A stretch of DNA of 64,000 nucleotides from Tumebacillus algifaecis (GCF_002243515.1 NZ_CP022657.1:2595001-2659000), one strand, 5' to 3'; positions 18,921 to 28,722 are shown, counted from the stretch's first letter. Notes: generated by a model from the letters alone, not told the origin. Program-made: numbers and translations.

Positions 18921-21635
18921 CTATGCCTCGCTTTCCCGCGCTCGTTGCTGCAGTTGATAGATCAGATTGATCGCATCGAGCGGCGTCAATTTCATCACGT
19001 CAAGCGTGCGCAGTTCCGCCACGATCGGATGGTCGGCAGCCTGATCCGCAAACAAGGACAATTGCATCGAGTTAGCCGCTTCTTTTCCCGCTTTTTTCTT
19101 GCTCGGAGTCTCTTCAATAGCGGGTGCCGCCTCGCATTCCGCCTCCTCGCGCAAGATCATCGCACCGCCCAACTCCGCTTTGGGACGATACCCGCTCTGC
19201 TCGGCCCACTCCGGCTTGCCCTGCTCCAGTTCGGCCAAAATTTCCCGAGCTCGCACCAATACTTCCTGTGGTAGTCCGGCCAGTTTTGCCACTTGAATCC
19301 CGTATGAGCGGTCGGCCGCCTGCGGTAGAATCTTGCGCAAAAATACGATGCCTTCGCCTTGTTCCTGCACGTGCGTCGAATAGTGGCGCACCCCTGCAAA
19401 CAGCTCCGTAAACTTCGTCAATTCATGATAATGTGTCGCAAACAACGTCTTTGCGCCCACCTTTGGATTTTGATGTAAAAATTCAACGACCGCCTGCGCG
19501 ATGGAAATCCCGTCAAACGTCGAGGTTCCACGCCCGATCTCATCGAGGATGATCAAACTTTTCGGAGTCGCATGGTGCAAAATGTTGGCCAGTTCCACCA
19601 TTTCGACCATAAATGTCGATTGTCCGCCAGCCAGATCGTCCGAAGCGCCGATGCGAGTAAACACGCGATCCACAATCCCGATCTCGGCGTGATCTGCCGG
19701 CACGAAGCAACCGATCTGAGCGAGCAATACGATCAGTGCCACCTGCCGCATGTAGGTTGATTTCCCCGCCATGTTCGGCCCTGTGATCAACGAAATCTGA
19801 TGACTGGCATTGTCCAACACCGTATCGTTGGCAACAAAAGGTTCGCCCTTGAGCATCGCTTCCACCACCGGATGACGCCCTTCGGTGATCAAAATCCGAT
19901 CATCGGTCGCAATCACAGGACGCACATAGCGGCGCTTCGCCGAAACGGTCGCCAGCGACTGCAACACGTCTACGAGCGCGATCGATTCGGCCGCCTGCTG
20001 AATCTTGGCCAGCCAAGTTGCGACCTCCTCCCGCACTTTGACAAACGTCTGGTACTCCAGATCGATCAATTTCTCTTCCGCTTCCAGAATCAGCGACTCT
20101 TTTTCCTTCAGTTCCGGCGTCACATAGCGCTCTCCATTGGTCAGCGTCTGTTTGCGCTCGTACGTGTCGGGCACATACTGCACATTCGTTCGCGACACTT
20201 CGATGTAGTAGCCAAACACCTTATTAAAGCCGACCTTGAGCGATTTGATGCCCGTCTTTTCGCGCTCGGTCGCTTCCAGGTTGGCAATCCAGCGCTTCCC
20301 TTCGCGGCTCGCCTGTTTCAGCGTGTCCAAGTACTCGTCAAACCCGTCTCGAATCACGCCACCATCTTTTAGCGAAACCGGAGGCTCGTCCACCACCGCG
20401 CGCTCAATCAGATCGACAACTGGCCCGAAATCTTCCATCCGCTCAGCGATTCCCTGCATCAGCCCGGACGCGGTGGCAGCGAGACGCTCTTTTACATGCG
20501 GCAAGATCGACAGCGACGATCCGATCGCCTGCAAATCCCTTGCATTGGCCGATCCGTACGCCACCCGCGCTACCAAGCGCTCCAGATCATAGACGAGATC
20601 GAGCAGTTGGCGCAGGTCTTCGCGCAGCAGCAGATGCTCGTGCAGTTCTCCTACCGCATCCAAGCGCTCCTCGATCCGCTGTTTGTTCGCCAGTGGCCGC
20701 TCGACAAAGCGACGTAAAAGCCTTCCGCCCATCGCCGTCACCGTCTCATCGAGAAGCCCGAGCAGTGCCCCATGCTTACCCTTGTCGCGAAGCGTCTCGA
20801 TCAGCTCCAGATTGCGGCGTGAAAATGAGTCTAGCGTCATATATTCATCGCTCGTGATATAAGCGGGCATTTTCAAATGGCCTAAACTCCGCTTTTGCGT
20901 CGCGGACAGGTAAGACAGCAGCATCCCGGCCGCGGAGACTGCCAACGGGTACTGCGCCAGTCCGAACGAATCGACAGAGATCACGCCAAAATGCTCGAGC
21001 AGCGTTGCGCTGGCCCGATCATGGCGGTGAGTCTTCTCCCCGCCAGTGGTCAGAACCGTGCGCAACAGATCGTGCATGGTAATTGCATACTCGCTGTTCT
21101 CCTCTCCCGCCGGAACGACGACTTCGGCTGGCTGGAAGCGGATCATCTCATCGAGCATCGCCTGCTCATCTGCATGTTCCACAACTGACAATTCCCCCGT
21201 CGAGAGATCACAAAACGCCAACCCGAACATGCCGTCTTTGGGCACGACCGACGCGAGGTAAAGGTTGGTCTTTTCTTGAAGTGCTTTGCTTTCGATCACC
21301 GTGCCCGGCGTCACGACGCGCACGATCTCACGGCGCACGATGCCTTTAGCCGCCGATGCATCTTCCACCTGATCACAAATTGCCACCTTATAGCCTTTTT
21401 CCACCAAGCGTAGCACATAGTTCTCCGCCGAATGGTGTGGTACACCGCACATCGGAATTTTTTCATCCGACCCGCTACCCCGCCCGGTCAAGGTGATTTC
21501 GAGCTCCCGCGCAGCCGTCACCGCATCATCAAAAAACAGTTCATAAAAATCGCCTAAGCGAAAAAACAACAAGGCGTCGGGCGCCTGTGCTTTAGTATCC
21601 ATATATTGCTGCATCATCGGTGTAAACTTCGCCAT
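18921..21635 (-). CDS. mutS: DNA mismatch repair protein MutS
   Basis: 904 residues. The mismatch-reading F-x-E motif is in GDFYELFF near residue 30. The ATPase domain holds Walker A GPNMAGKST and Walker B LIILDEIGRGTST near residues 615-690, followed by the ATHYHEL motif. The C-terminal tail (about 815-904) has a lysine-rich linker and ends in a small helical tetramerisation-type segment. It pairs with mutL directly downstream. Confidence 0.97.
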   Translation of the reverse strand: MAKFTPMMQQYMDTKAQAPDALLFFRLGDFYELFFDDAVTAARELEITLTGRGSGSDEKIPMCGVPHHSAENYVLRLVEKGYKVAICDQVEDASAAKGIVRREIVRVVTPGTVIESKALQEKTNLYLASVVPKDGMFGLAFCDLSTGELSVVEHADEQAMLDEMIRFQPAEVVVPAGEENSEYAITMHDLLRTVLTTGGEKTHRHDRASATLLEHFGVISVDSFGLAQYPLAVSAAGMLLSYLSATQKRSLGHLKMPAYITSDEYMTLDSFSRRNLELIETLRDKGKHGALLGLLDETVTAMGGRLLRRFVERPLANKQRIEERLDAVGELHEHLLLREDLRQLLDLVYDLERLVARVAYGSANARDLQAIGSSLSILPHVKERLAATASGLMQGIAERMEDFGPVVDLIERAVVDEPPVSLKDGGVIRDGFDEYLDTLKQASREGKRWIANLEATEREKTGIKSLKVGFNKVFGYYIEVSRTNVQYVPDTYERKQTLTNGERYVTPELKEKESLILEAEEKLIDLEYQTFVKVREEVATWLAKIQQAAESIALVDVLQSLATVSAKRRYVRPVIATDDRILITEGRHPVVEAMLKGEPFVANDTVLDNASHQISLITGPNMAGKSTYMRQVALIVLLAQIGCFVPADHAEIGIVDRVFTRIGASDDLAGGQSTFMVEMVELANILHHATPKSLIILDEIGRGTSTFDGISIAQAVVEFLHQNPKVGAKTLFATHYHELTKFTELFAGVRHYSTHVQEQGEGIVFLRKILPQAADRSYGIQVAKLAGLPQEVLVRAREILAELEQGKPEWAEQSGYRPKAELGGAMILREEAECEAAPAIEETPSKKKAGKEAANSMQLSLFADQAADHPIVAELRTLDVMKLTPLDAINLIYQLQQRARESEA

Positions 21636-21717
21636 TCAGCTAAATCCTCCCGCTCTATGCTCATTCGTTGTCCATTATATCAAAAGTCGCGAAAATTAGT
21701 CCCTACCTTATTCAAAC

Positions 21718-21752
21718 AAAAAAGCCTGATTCCTCTTGTGAGAAACCAGACT
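21718..21752 (-). terminator. Terminator between ricA and mutS
   Basis: A 13-pair stem with wobbles (AGTCTGGTTTCTC with GAGGAATCAGGCT) is followed by six T residues. Hence miaB-ricA and mutS-mutL are probably separate or partly separate transcripts. Confidence 0.8.
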
Positions 21753-21771
21753 TTTCCATTCAATCATGTTC

Positions 21772-22194
21772 TTATGCTGAGCAAGTGGACGCGCTGCCGG
21801 TACAGCCTGCACTGGCGGAAACTCCGTCACAGCCAGTCGCGGGGCAGGATGAGCAACATCCGCCCTCCTGTTCCAGCACGATATCCAAACGACCCGACAG
21901 CGTCGCCGTCAAAATCTTCGTCACATGCTCAACCACTTCGGACAGCCCTTGCTGTGCGACCGAGAAATGTCGAACCACATCGAGCCCTTCCAGACTGTCG
22001 AGCAAGGTATCGACCGCCTCGCCTGCCGCTTGCTTTTGCTGCAATTCTGCAATCAGGTTCTGCGCTTCTTGGTTCTGATGCAGATCGCGTTCCGCTTGTT
22101 TAAAAATGGACATCTCCAGCGACCGCGTCACCATTGCGCCGATCTGTTCGGCACGTTCTGCGAGCACAGGATGTTCGGCGAGCACGTTGCTCAT
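21772..22194 (-). CDS. ricA: YmcA/YlbF-family protein, RicA-like, with cysteine-rich tail
   Basis: 140 residues. The first 105 form the helical YlbF/YmcA domain. The last 30 hold six cysteines (GGCCSSCPATGC and two more). The position directly after miaB and before mutS is that of B. subtilis ymcA (ricA). There, RicA, RicF and RicT form a complex that carries iron-sulfur clusters and aids RNase Y in mRNA maturation, affecting sporulation, competence and biofilm; C-terminal cysteines of these proteins have been implicated as cluster ligands. The start overlaps the miaB stop by 4 bp. RicF is the main alternative name, but the context favours RicA. Confidence 0.8.
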   Translation of the reverse strand: MSNVLAEHPVLAERAEQIGAMVTRSLEMSIFKQAERDLHQNQEAQNLIAELQQKQAAGEAVDTLLDSLEGLDVVRHFSVAQQGLSEVVEHVTKILTATLSGRLDIVLEQEGGCCSSCPATGCDGVSASAGCTGSASTCSA

Positions 22195-23663
22195 ACGCCC
22201 ACCCCCTGCGGAAGAATTTCACCACGCAAGTACCAAGTCTTGGCTTCGGTCACTTTCACATGGATCAGTTGGCCGATCAGCTCTTTCGAACCTACGATAT
22301 GCACCAGTTTGTTCGACTCGGTACGCGCTTGCAGCACGTCTGCATTCGTCTTCGATTCGCCTTCCACCAACACTTCCAGCACTTGACCGATCAGCTTTTG
22401 GTTTTGCTCCAGCGAAATCTTGTCTTGCACATCATTCAGGCGGTACAGGCGTTGTTTTTTATCCGCTTCCGAGACATCATCGGGCAGACGGGTAGCCGGC
22501 GTGCCAGCGCGCGGAGAGTAGACGAACGTGTAGGCGCCTTCATAACGCACCTCTTCAATCAAGGTCACCGTTTCTTGGAACTGCTCTTCCGTCTCGCCTG
22601 GGAAACCGACGATGATGTCTGTGGTCAGCGCAACATCCGGAATGCGAGTTTTGATCCGGTTGACCAGATCGAGGTACTCTTCACGGGTGTACCCGCGCTT
22701 CATCCGGCGCAACACCTGCGAGGAGCCAGACTGCACCGGCAGATGGATGTAGTTTGGAATCTTCTTGTGACGAGCGATCGTATCGATCAGCTTGTCGGTG
22801 AAATTCCACGGGTTGGAGGTGGTGAAACGGATGCGTTCGATCCCTTCCACCTGCGCAGCCATCTCCAGCAGATCAGCAAAATCAACATCCTGCAGATCGA
22901 TGCCGTAATCATTGACGTTTTGGCCGAGCAACGTGATCTCTTTGTAACCGTCCGCCGCCAACTGCTGGATCTCTTCGATCACATCTTGCGGCAGGCGGGA
23001 ACGCTCTTCGCCGCGGGTAAACGGCACGATGCAATAGGTGCAAAACTTGTTGCAGCCATACTGAATGTTCACCCATGCGCGCACATCATCTTTGCGAACT
23101 CTCGGCAGATTTTCGATCGTGCCCTCATGCGCTGCATCCCAGACCTCAAAAATCGTCTCCTTGCTGTGGTGCGCCTCTTCGACCAAGCCAGGCAACACAT
23201 GGATGTTGTGCGTACCAAAGACGAGGTCAACATGCGGGTGTGTGGTGCGGATGCGGTCACGAACTACTTCTTCCTGTGCCATGCATCCGCACAGACCGAT
23301 GATCAGGTTCGGATTTCTCGCTTTCAACGGCTTCAAGGAACCGAGGTTGCCCCAGACTTTGTCCTCCGCGTTTTCACGAACGGCGCAGGTGTTATACAAA
23401 ATAAAATCGGCATCAAGCATCTCACGAGCTGCCTTATAGCCCATCTCTTCCAGCATCCCGGACATGATCTCAGTATCATGTTCGTTCATCTGACAGCCGT
23501 GTGTGCGAATAAAATAGGATTTCCCCTCACCCAGGCGGCCAACTTCCTTGGCGATCTCGCGGTAATCGACGCGCTGTCGCTCCGCAATCGTCGGGCGGTG
23601 CGTGTCAGCAGCATGCTGGTCCAGATCGTCTATATGAATGAAACCTTCGTTGTTTGCGCTCAT
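22191..23663 (-). CDS. miaB: tRNA-2-methylthio-N6-dimethylallyladenosine synthase MiaB
   Basis: 490 residues. The N-terminal UPF0004 domain (about 45-165) has the three cysteines of the auxiliary cluster (THGCQMN, TCAVRE and LCGCMAQ). The radical-SAM core carries CNKFCTYC near residue 210, and a TRAM domain (about 400-475) ends the protein. It thiomethylates i6A37 made by MiaA, whose gene lies in the same block. Confidence 0.96.
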   Translation of the reverse strand: MSANNEGFIHIDDLDQHAADTHRPTIAERQRVDYREIAKEVGRLGEGKSYFIRTHGCQMNEHDTEIMSGMLEEMGYKAAREMLDADFILYNTCAVRENAEDKVWGNLGSLKPLKARNPNLIIGLCGCMAQEEVVRDRIRTTHPHVDLVFGTHNIHVLPGLVEEAHHSKETIFEVWDAAHEGTIENLPRVRKDDVRAWVNIQYGCNKFCTYCIVPFTRGEERSRLPQDVIEEIQQLAADGYKEITLLGQNVNDYGIDLQDVDFADLLEMAAQVEGIERIRFTTSNPWNFTDKLIDTIARHKKIPNYIHLPVQSGSSQVLRRMKRGYTREEYLDLVNRIKTRIPDVALTTDIIVGFPGETEEQFQETVTLIEEVRYEGAYTFVYSPRAGTPATRLPDDVSEADKKQRLYRLNDVQDKISLEQNQKLIGQVLEVLVEGESKTNADVLQARTESNKLVHIVGSKELIGQLIHVKVTEAKTWYLRGEILPQGVGV

Positions 23664-24533
23664 CAGAATCCCCTTCCTCTACTCGTTGACTAACTGCCAT
23701 TATATCGAAATTCGCAAGTGAAATACAAGACAAGTTAACCAACCTCCTACCATATGCTGTCGATCCACGCTTGTCATCTCGGGGACTGAGACGCAACGAG
23801 GGCAGGAACATCTCGAGGTGTCATTTGCTCTGGGGGACGTCGTAGCTTGCCATACGCTCGCACAAATCAAGTGCGCGTCCTCTACTATGTAAAAAAACCC
23901 GCCTAGCCAGGGCGGGTCTTCGTCATTTTCCCTCACAAATGGTCATGAGCATTTGTGGGGGGATACCGTACAAATTTGCTCGATATCACGTTCCAAATCC
24001 AATCAGAAGGAGTACGTTGAATTTGTTGAGAACTGTTTCTTATATTAAAGAAATGTCTCCTTCTGCACAAGCTGTACATTTTTCTAGTCTTACATGATTT
24101 AACCATTCTCATGCTACGACCAGTTGAGTTCGTTCAGATGATCAGCAGCGAGCCAACCCCGCTTGTCACGAGCAGGTCCCTCGCACACCGGCGGCGCTGT
24201 TGCGCCGAAATCCGCCTCGCTCGATGTGAGGCGAAACGGACTGAGGAATCATGACGTCGCACCCATTCCTTTCCACCTTCTCCTTGCTGATGTGTGTCGC
24301 AGTCACTACTTCGCGAAGCAATCCAGTATAAAAATTCGTGCTTTAGCTCAAGTGATGACAGGATCGTTCAGGCCGCCAACGCTACCTTGATTGCGCCGCG
24401 TCTTCACCCTCACGCACTCATCCACTTTGTGTAAAGTACAAATTTTTATACCGCAAGGAACAATCCCCTCACCGCGACAACCTGCACGTCTTTGCCTGTG
24501 CAACACATCCAGACTTCGCCTAACACCTAGTCC
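23664..24533. other. 870-bp region without a recognisable gene
   Basis: Between miaB and the methyltransferase at 24534. It contains a strong minus-strand terminator (23892-23924) with nothing recognisable just upstream of it. Short frames here lack ribosome binding sites or family signatures. The AT-rich stretch 23985-24110 differs from the GC-rich stretch 24150-24420. A small RNA ending at the hairpin is possible. Confidence 0.5.
23886..23924 (-). terminator. Orphan terminator
   Basis: An ACCCGCC/GGCGGGT stem followed by seven T residues on the minus strand. The nearest upstream minus-strand gene ends 600 bp away, so it may close an unannotated transcript. Confidence 0.75.
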
Positions 24534-25112
24534 CTATTTTTGGCAAATATAGACGAAGGCGGGCGGTACGTTCATCGGAACAAATCCGATCTTGACACTG
24601 CGAAAACGCTCTTGGAGCTGTTTTTTCATCTGTAAGGAGTATTGAAAAGCGATAAATTTACCGCCTGGCTTCAAGCTTTCTACCACTTCGCTGAGCAACT
24701 TGTCACGCATGTCCTGCTCAAAATTGGCAAACGGCAACCCAGAGAAGACAACATCGAGTTTGCCCATGCCAAACTGTTGCAACGCGTGATTCAACTCGGT
24801 CGCATCGCCCCAGTAGTTCAGGTTTGGGGACTGCTCTTTCAATCGGTTGCGCATCATCGGGTCCGCTTCAAAGATCACCGCCTGCGCTTTACGATGCATG
24901 CGACGGTTGATCGCCCGCGTAAACACGCCAGTACCCGCGCCAAGTTCAGCGACAGCGCGCACTTGGTCCCAATCGATCGGCTCTAGCATCTTGTTTGTCA
25001 AATAGCGCGAACTAGGCAGGACGGACCCGACCTGCTTGGGCGAAGTTAAAAATTTCGAAAGAAAAACAAATTTATCTGAACGTCGCGTATTTTTCACGTA
25101 TTGAATATCCAA
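24534..25112 (-). CDS. Class I SAM-dependent methyltransferase, phospholipid N-methyltransferase-like
   Basis: 192 residues from the TTG at 25112, chosen because AGGAGA precedes it by about ten bases; an ATG at 25181 has no such site. The SAM motif AELGAGTGVFT lies near residue 50, followed by the acidic FEAD motif. The segment VGSVLPSSRYLTNKML resembles the PmtA/rRNA-adenine dimethylase-like group that methylates phosphatidylethanolamine. The substrate is not established. It stands alone and has no clear operon partner. Confidence 0.7.
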   Translation of the reverse strand: MDIQYVKNTRRSDKFVFLSKFLTSPKQVGSVLPSSRYLTNKMLEPIDWDQVRAVAELGAGTGVFTRAINRRMHRKAQAVIFEADPMMRNRLKEQSPNLNYWGDATELNHALQQFGMGKLDVVFSGLPFANFEQDMRDKLLSEVVESLKPGGKFIAFQYSLQMKKQLQERFRSVKIGFVPMNVPPAFVYICQK

Positions 25113-25201
25113 GTTACTCAATCTCCTTAGTCGGATTTTTGGTGATGATTTCATCATACGCGATAATCGGTCAGAAGTCATCGGGAAATTTTTTATAAAA
25201 T

Positions 25202-25228
25202 AAAAAAAATAGAGCGCCTAGGCACTCT
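25202..25228 (-). terminator. Terminator after the Y-family polymerase
   Basis: An AGAGTGCC/GGCGCTCT inverted repeat is followed by eight T/A residues on the minus strand, 20 bp past the stop. Confidence 0.65.
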
Positions 25229-25247
25229 GTTTAGAATTTTCGATTTT

Positions 25248-26495
25248 TTATCGATAATGTCCGCCAATCTTCCCGGACCGCTCAAACGCCTGCCCCGCTT
25301 GTGTCAAAGAAGCGGCACGCACCAACGCGGTGTTGCCAAAGCGGTCTTTGATGCTGTCGATCGTGTACGCGAGACGACGTTCGCGCTCGCGATCATGGAA
25401 GAGGTCGAGTTGCTGTTCTCCGTCATCACCTAAGTTTTCCACCGAGATGCCGACGGAGCGCACCGCCGTACCTGACCATTTCTCGTGGAAAATCTGACAA
25501 GCCGCCGCATATACCTCGCGGGTGATGTTGGTCGAATAGGGCAGTGACACCTGCCGCGAAAAACCGCCGACCAAGCCATGATATCCGCAGTGCATGTGGA
25601 CGGTTCGCCCGTTGCGTCCCATCCGCCGCAAGCGGCGACAGACATCCTCACACAGTTCGAGCAGCACCACCTCCACCTCGGCAGCCGTCTCGTAATCGCG
25701 AGGCAACGTCATCATATGCCCAACGCTTTTCATGTCTTGGCGAAATGTGTTTGGCGTGACCGGCGAATAATCGATGCCGTTGGCGGAGAGATGGTACACT
25801 TCGCCCATGATGCCAAACCGCTTTTTTAACAGATGCAGCGGATAGCGAGCGAGGTCGCCGATCGTCACGATGCCGCGCGAGTGAAAATGGCGCTCCATGC
25901 GGGAACCGACGCCAAACAGTTCGCGCACCGGAAGTGGATGCATCTCCCGAACGATGTCCTGCGGCTTCCACTCCCAGATCCCTTCGGAGGACTTTTTCGC
26001 CTTCGTGTCACAGCAGACCTTGGCGACCAGCTTGTTGTAGCCGATGCCCACCGAGCAGACCACGCCCGTCTCCTCCCGCACCAAGCGCCGAAACTGGCGC
26101 GCCACCTCCCAAGGCCCACCCCATAGCTTTTCCGTCCCCGACAAGTCGAGGAAAATTTCATCGATCGAAAACACTTCCACCTGTGGCGTGAAACGTTGCG
26201 CGATCTCCATAATGCGCACCGACACTTCCACATAGGTCTCCATACGCGGACGTACGATCACCGCCTGCGGACACTTTTGCTGCACCATCCACAGCGGATC
26301 GACCGTCTTGATCCCAAACTGCTTCGCCTCTTTGCTCGCCGCCAGCACAATGCCGCTGCGTCGCTCCGGATCGCCGCAGATCACGACCGGCTTGCCGCGC
26401 AACTCGAGGTTTTGCGCCTGCTCAATACTCGCGTAAAACGAATTCATATCGACCAGCAGAATCTGCCGCTTATCTGTTAAATCGTACCCTTCCAC
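25248..26495 (-). CDS. uvrX: Y-family DNA polymerase, UvrX/YqjW type
   Basis: 415 residues. The palm motif LLVDMNSFYASIE opens the protein, and the second catalytic motif is FSIDEIFLD near residue 110. The sequence follows B. subtilis YqjW (UvrX) along most of its length, including GDPERRSGIVLAA, ANGIDYSPV and the end AASLTQAGQAFERSGKIGGHY, more closely than it resembles DinB. A QLDLF beta-clamp-binding motif is visible near residue 370. It would copy past damaged bases. The start is GTG. Two LexA-type boxes lie directly upstream. Confidence 0.88.
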   Translation of the reverse strand: MEGYDLTDKRQILLVDMNSFYASIEQAQNLELRGKPVVICGDPERRSGIVLAASKEAKQFGIKTVDPLWMVQQKCPQAVIVRPRMETYVEVSVRIMEIAQRFTPQVEVFSIDEIFLDLSGTEKLWGGPWEVARQFRRLVREETGVVCSVGIGYNKLVAKVCCDTKAKKSSEGIWEWKPQDIVREMHPLPVRELFGVGSRMERHFHSRGIVTIGDLARYPLHLLKKRFGIMGEVYHLSANGIDYSPVTPNTFRQDMKSVGHMMTLPRDYETAAEVEVVLLELCEDVCRRLRRMGRNGRTVHMHCGYHGLVGGFSRQVSLPYSTNITREVYAAACQIFHEKWSGTAVRSVGISVENLGDDGEQQLDLFHDRERERRLAYTIDSIKDRFGNTALVRAASLTQAGQAFERSGKIGGHYR

Positions 26496-26516
26496 AATAT
26501 CACCACCACTAAATTA

Positions 26517-26530
26517 AGAACAAATGTTCC
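26517..26530. promoter_or_regulatory. LexA (SOS) box, proximal
   Basis: AGAACAAATGTTCC fits the Firmicute GAAC-N4-GTTC operator. It lies between the -10 and the uvrX start. Confidence 0.75.
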
Positions 26531-26542
26531 TGTATTGTTCTT

Positions 26543-26573
26543 AGTATATGCGAACATAGGTTCGTGATGCAAT
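26543..26573 (-). promoter_or_regulatory. Promoter of uvrX with distal LexA box
   Basis: The -10 TATACT (26543-26548) and a -35-like TTGCAT are about 18 bp apart. The spacer holds CGAACATAGGTTCG (26551-26564), nearly the consensus CGAACATATGTTCG, so LexA would occlude the promoter. Confidence 0.75.
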
Positions 26574-26644
26574 CAAAAAATGTACCACTTCTCCCGAAGT
26601 GATACAGTAATATTGATGCATATTGATAGAGTGATTTAATATCG

Positions 26645-27181
26645 TCATTTCAACCGCCCTTTGACGCGCAGGTGCTGGAAGCTCATCGGTTCGGCCTTTT
26701 CATGGCGATGTTCATCATGAAAAACGAAGACGCCGAGCAGATAACAGCCAGCCATCGCCAGCAGTGCCACGCCATCCACCCACGGGCCATAAAAACCCAC
26801 AAGGTTCATCGGATGTGAGAACATCGACAGCCACCCAGACAGCACCAGCAACAGTTGAGTATCCCAGGCCCCGCCGTTCAGCCATTTGTAAAGCAGGAAC
26901 AGCCCGGCTGGGCCGTGGACGCACAGCATATACCAGAGCGACTCCGCCAGCATGCGCTCGCGCTCAAAATGGCGGGCCTGATAATAGCCGACCATCCCCA
27001 TCGACAAAGCCAGCAGCGTCCCGAGCACGATCGTCGCCACATCGAGCACGACCATCGCCCCAGACGTTGCACCTAAGAAGCGCCAAACCAGATACGGCAC
27101 CAGCAAAATTTTTATCAAGATAAACAGGACGATCACAACCTGAGCGGTGACAGTGTGATAAAAAAGCTGTAGATTCCTCAC
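26645..27181 (-). CDS. Integral membrane protein of unknown function
   Basis: 178 residues with four to five hydrophobic segments (about 12-35, 42-65, 80-100, 107-125 and 132-152) and a basic, His-containing tail. I do not recognise a family. It is not coupled to a neighbour; uvrX lies downstream with its own promoter. Confidence 0.6.
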   Translation of the reverse strand: MRNLQLFYHTVTAQVVIVLFILIKILLVPYLVWRFLGATSGAMVVLDVATIVLGTLLALSMGMVGYYQARHFERERMLAESLWYMLCVHGPAGLFLLYKWLNGGAWDTQLLLVLSGWLSMFSHPMNLVGFYGPWVDGVALLAMAGCYLLGVFVFHDEHRHEKAEPMSFQHLRVKGRLK

Positions 27182-27305
27182 GCGAAGGCCCCCTTGCGCT
27201 TGTTCAAGTTCATTCTATTCAGCGCTTGGCCACAAAAGACGTACAATCTCCGACATCGTAGAGCGGATGCCTCGATCTCTACCGATAAGCAATCGAGGAC
27301 CCCAA

Positions 27306-27338
27306 CAAAAAAAGGCCTGCTCCGCACAAGGAGCAGGC
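27306..27338 (-). terminator. Terminator of the aro-trp supraoperon
   Basis: A nine-pair GCCTGCTCC/GGAGCAGGC stem followed by seven T residues, 83 bp past the aroA stop. Confidence 0.9.
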
Positions 27339-27420
27339 AAACTATGATAGGAGTGGAGAGAAACCAGAACTAAGCTTCTTGGCAATAGAATACTCGATTC
27401 CCCTTCCGCTTGTCAATGAA

Positions 27421-28707
27421 TTATCTGATATTTTGCACAAGTTGTGCAAACCCTGGAAACGACACATCGACCGACTCCCAGTCGCGAATCGTCGCAGGCC
27501 CGTCAGCAACCAAGGCGGCAACTGCCATCGCCATCGCGATACGGTGGTCATGGTGCGTCTCTACGATCGCACCGCCGCGCAGTTTCATGCCTCCGATAAT
27601 GCGCAGACCGTCTTCCAACTCTTCCACCTGTGCGCCGAATTTGCGCAGTTCGGCTGCGGTGGTGGCGATGCGGTTGGACTCTTTGACCTTCAGCTCCTTC
27701 GCATCGCGAATCTCCGTCACACCTGCGGCTTGCGTGGCGGCGACGGCGAGCACCGGAATCTCATCGATCAGGCGAGGAATCATCGCACCGCGCACGGTGA
27801 CGCCTCGTAACGCCCCGGCTCGCACGCGCAGGTCAGCGATCGGCTCGTCACCGGAGACCCGCTCGTTAAGCAACTCGATCTGCGCCCCCATCTCGCGCAG
27901 CACATCCAAGATGCCGGTCCGCGTCGGATTGATGCCGACATTGCGAATCAGCAGGTCGGAGCCGGGCAGAATGGCGGCGGCAACCAGCAAAAAGGCGGCC
28001 GAGGAAATATCGCCTGGCACTTCGATCTCCGTTGCCGTCAGCTTGGCCCCCCCGCGCACCGAGGTGTAGCCGTCCGCTTCGAATACGGGCACGCCAAACG
28101 CTCGCAGCATGCGCTCCGTATGATCGCGGGACGGTTCCGGCTCTTTGACGCCCGTGCTGCCATCCGCAAACAACCCGGCGAGCAAAATGGCCGACTTGAC
28201 CTGAGCGCTTCCGACCGGAGAGTCATAGTTGATCCCGCGCAGATTGCCACCGCGCACCGACAGCGGGGCGAGCCTGCCGTCCTCACGCCCGTCGATCTTG
28301 GTGCCCATCTCCCGCAAAGGATTGGTCACGCGCCCCATCGGGCGGCGGCGAATCGAGGCATCGCCTGTGACCGTGCAGTGAAAGGGCTGTCCCGCCAAAA
28401 TGCCGAGCATCAGGCGGGCGGTGGTACCAGAGTTGCCCACATCGAGCAGGTCGTCAGGCTCTTGCAATCCGTGCAAACCAGCGCCAGTGACGCGCAGTTC
28501 TGTCTCGGACAACCTCTCGATCGCCACACCCATCTTGCGAAAACAATCGATCGTGCTCAAGCAGTCTGCACCCGGCAAAAAGCCGCGCACATGTGTCACA
28601 CCATCGGCCAACGCACCAAACATGACGGCGCGGTGCGAGATCGACTTATCGCCTGGCACCTCGACCTCGCCTTGCACGCGCCCGGCCGGTTCGATCACCA
28701 TATCCAT
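27421..28707 (-). CDS. aroA: 3-phosphoshikimate 1-carboxyvinyltransferase (EPSP synthase)
   Basis: 428 residues. It makes EPSP from shikimate-3-phosphate and PEP, the step before chorismate. GDKSISHRA (near residue 19) and GNSGTTARL (near 91) bind phosphate and PEP, and the LKVKESNR and HHDHRIAMA motifs are present. It starts 15 bp after tyrA and is the last gene of the supraoperon, as in B. subtilis, where the same gene is called aroE. Confidence 0.97.
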   Translation of the reverse strand: MDMVIEPAGRVQGEVEVPGDKSISHRAVMFGALADGVTHVRGFLPGADCLSTIDCFRKMGVAIERLSETELRVTGAGLHGLQEPDDLLDVGNSGTTARLMLGILAGQPFHCTVTGDASIRRRPMGRVTNPLREMGTKIDGREDGRLAPLSVRGGNLRGINYDSPVGSAQVKSAILLAGLFADGSTGVKEPEPSRDHTERMLRAFGVPVFEADGYTSVRGGAKLTATEIEVPGDISSAAFLLVAAAILPGSDLLIRNVGINPTRTGILDVLREMGAQIELLNERVSGDEPIADLRVRAGALRGVTVRGAMIPRLIDEIPVLAVAATQAAGVTEIRDAKELKVKESNRIATTAAELRKFGAQVEELEDGLRIIGGMKLRGGAIVETHHDHRIAMAMAVAALVADGPATIRDWESVDVSFPGFAQLVQNIR

Positions 28708-28722
28708 CGAATACTTCCTCCT

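Noticed and set aside
22134..23693. A 519-codon plus-strand open frame opposite miaB
   Set aside because: It mirrors miaB codons on the other strand, has no family signature, and miaB is unmistakable.
23700..23936. A 78-codon minus-strand frame after miaB
   Set aside because: It begins in a terminator stem region, has no ribosome binding site and no recognisable domain.
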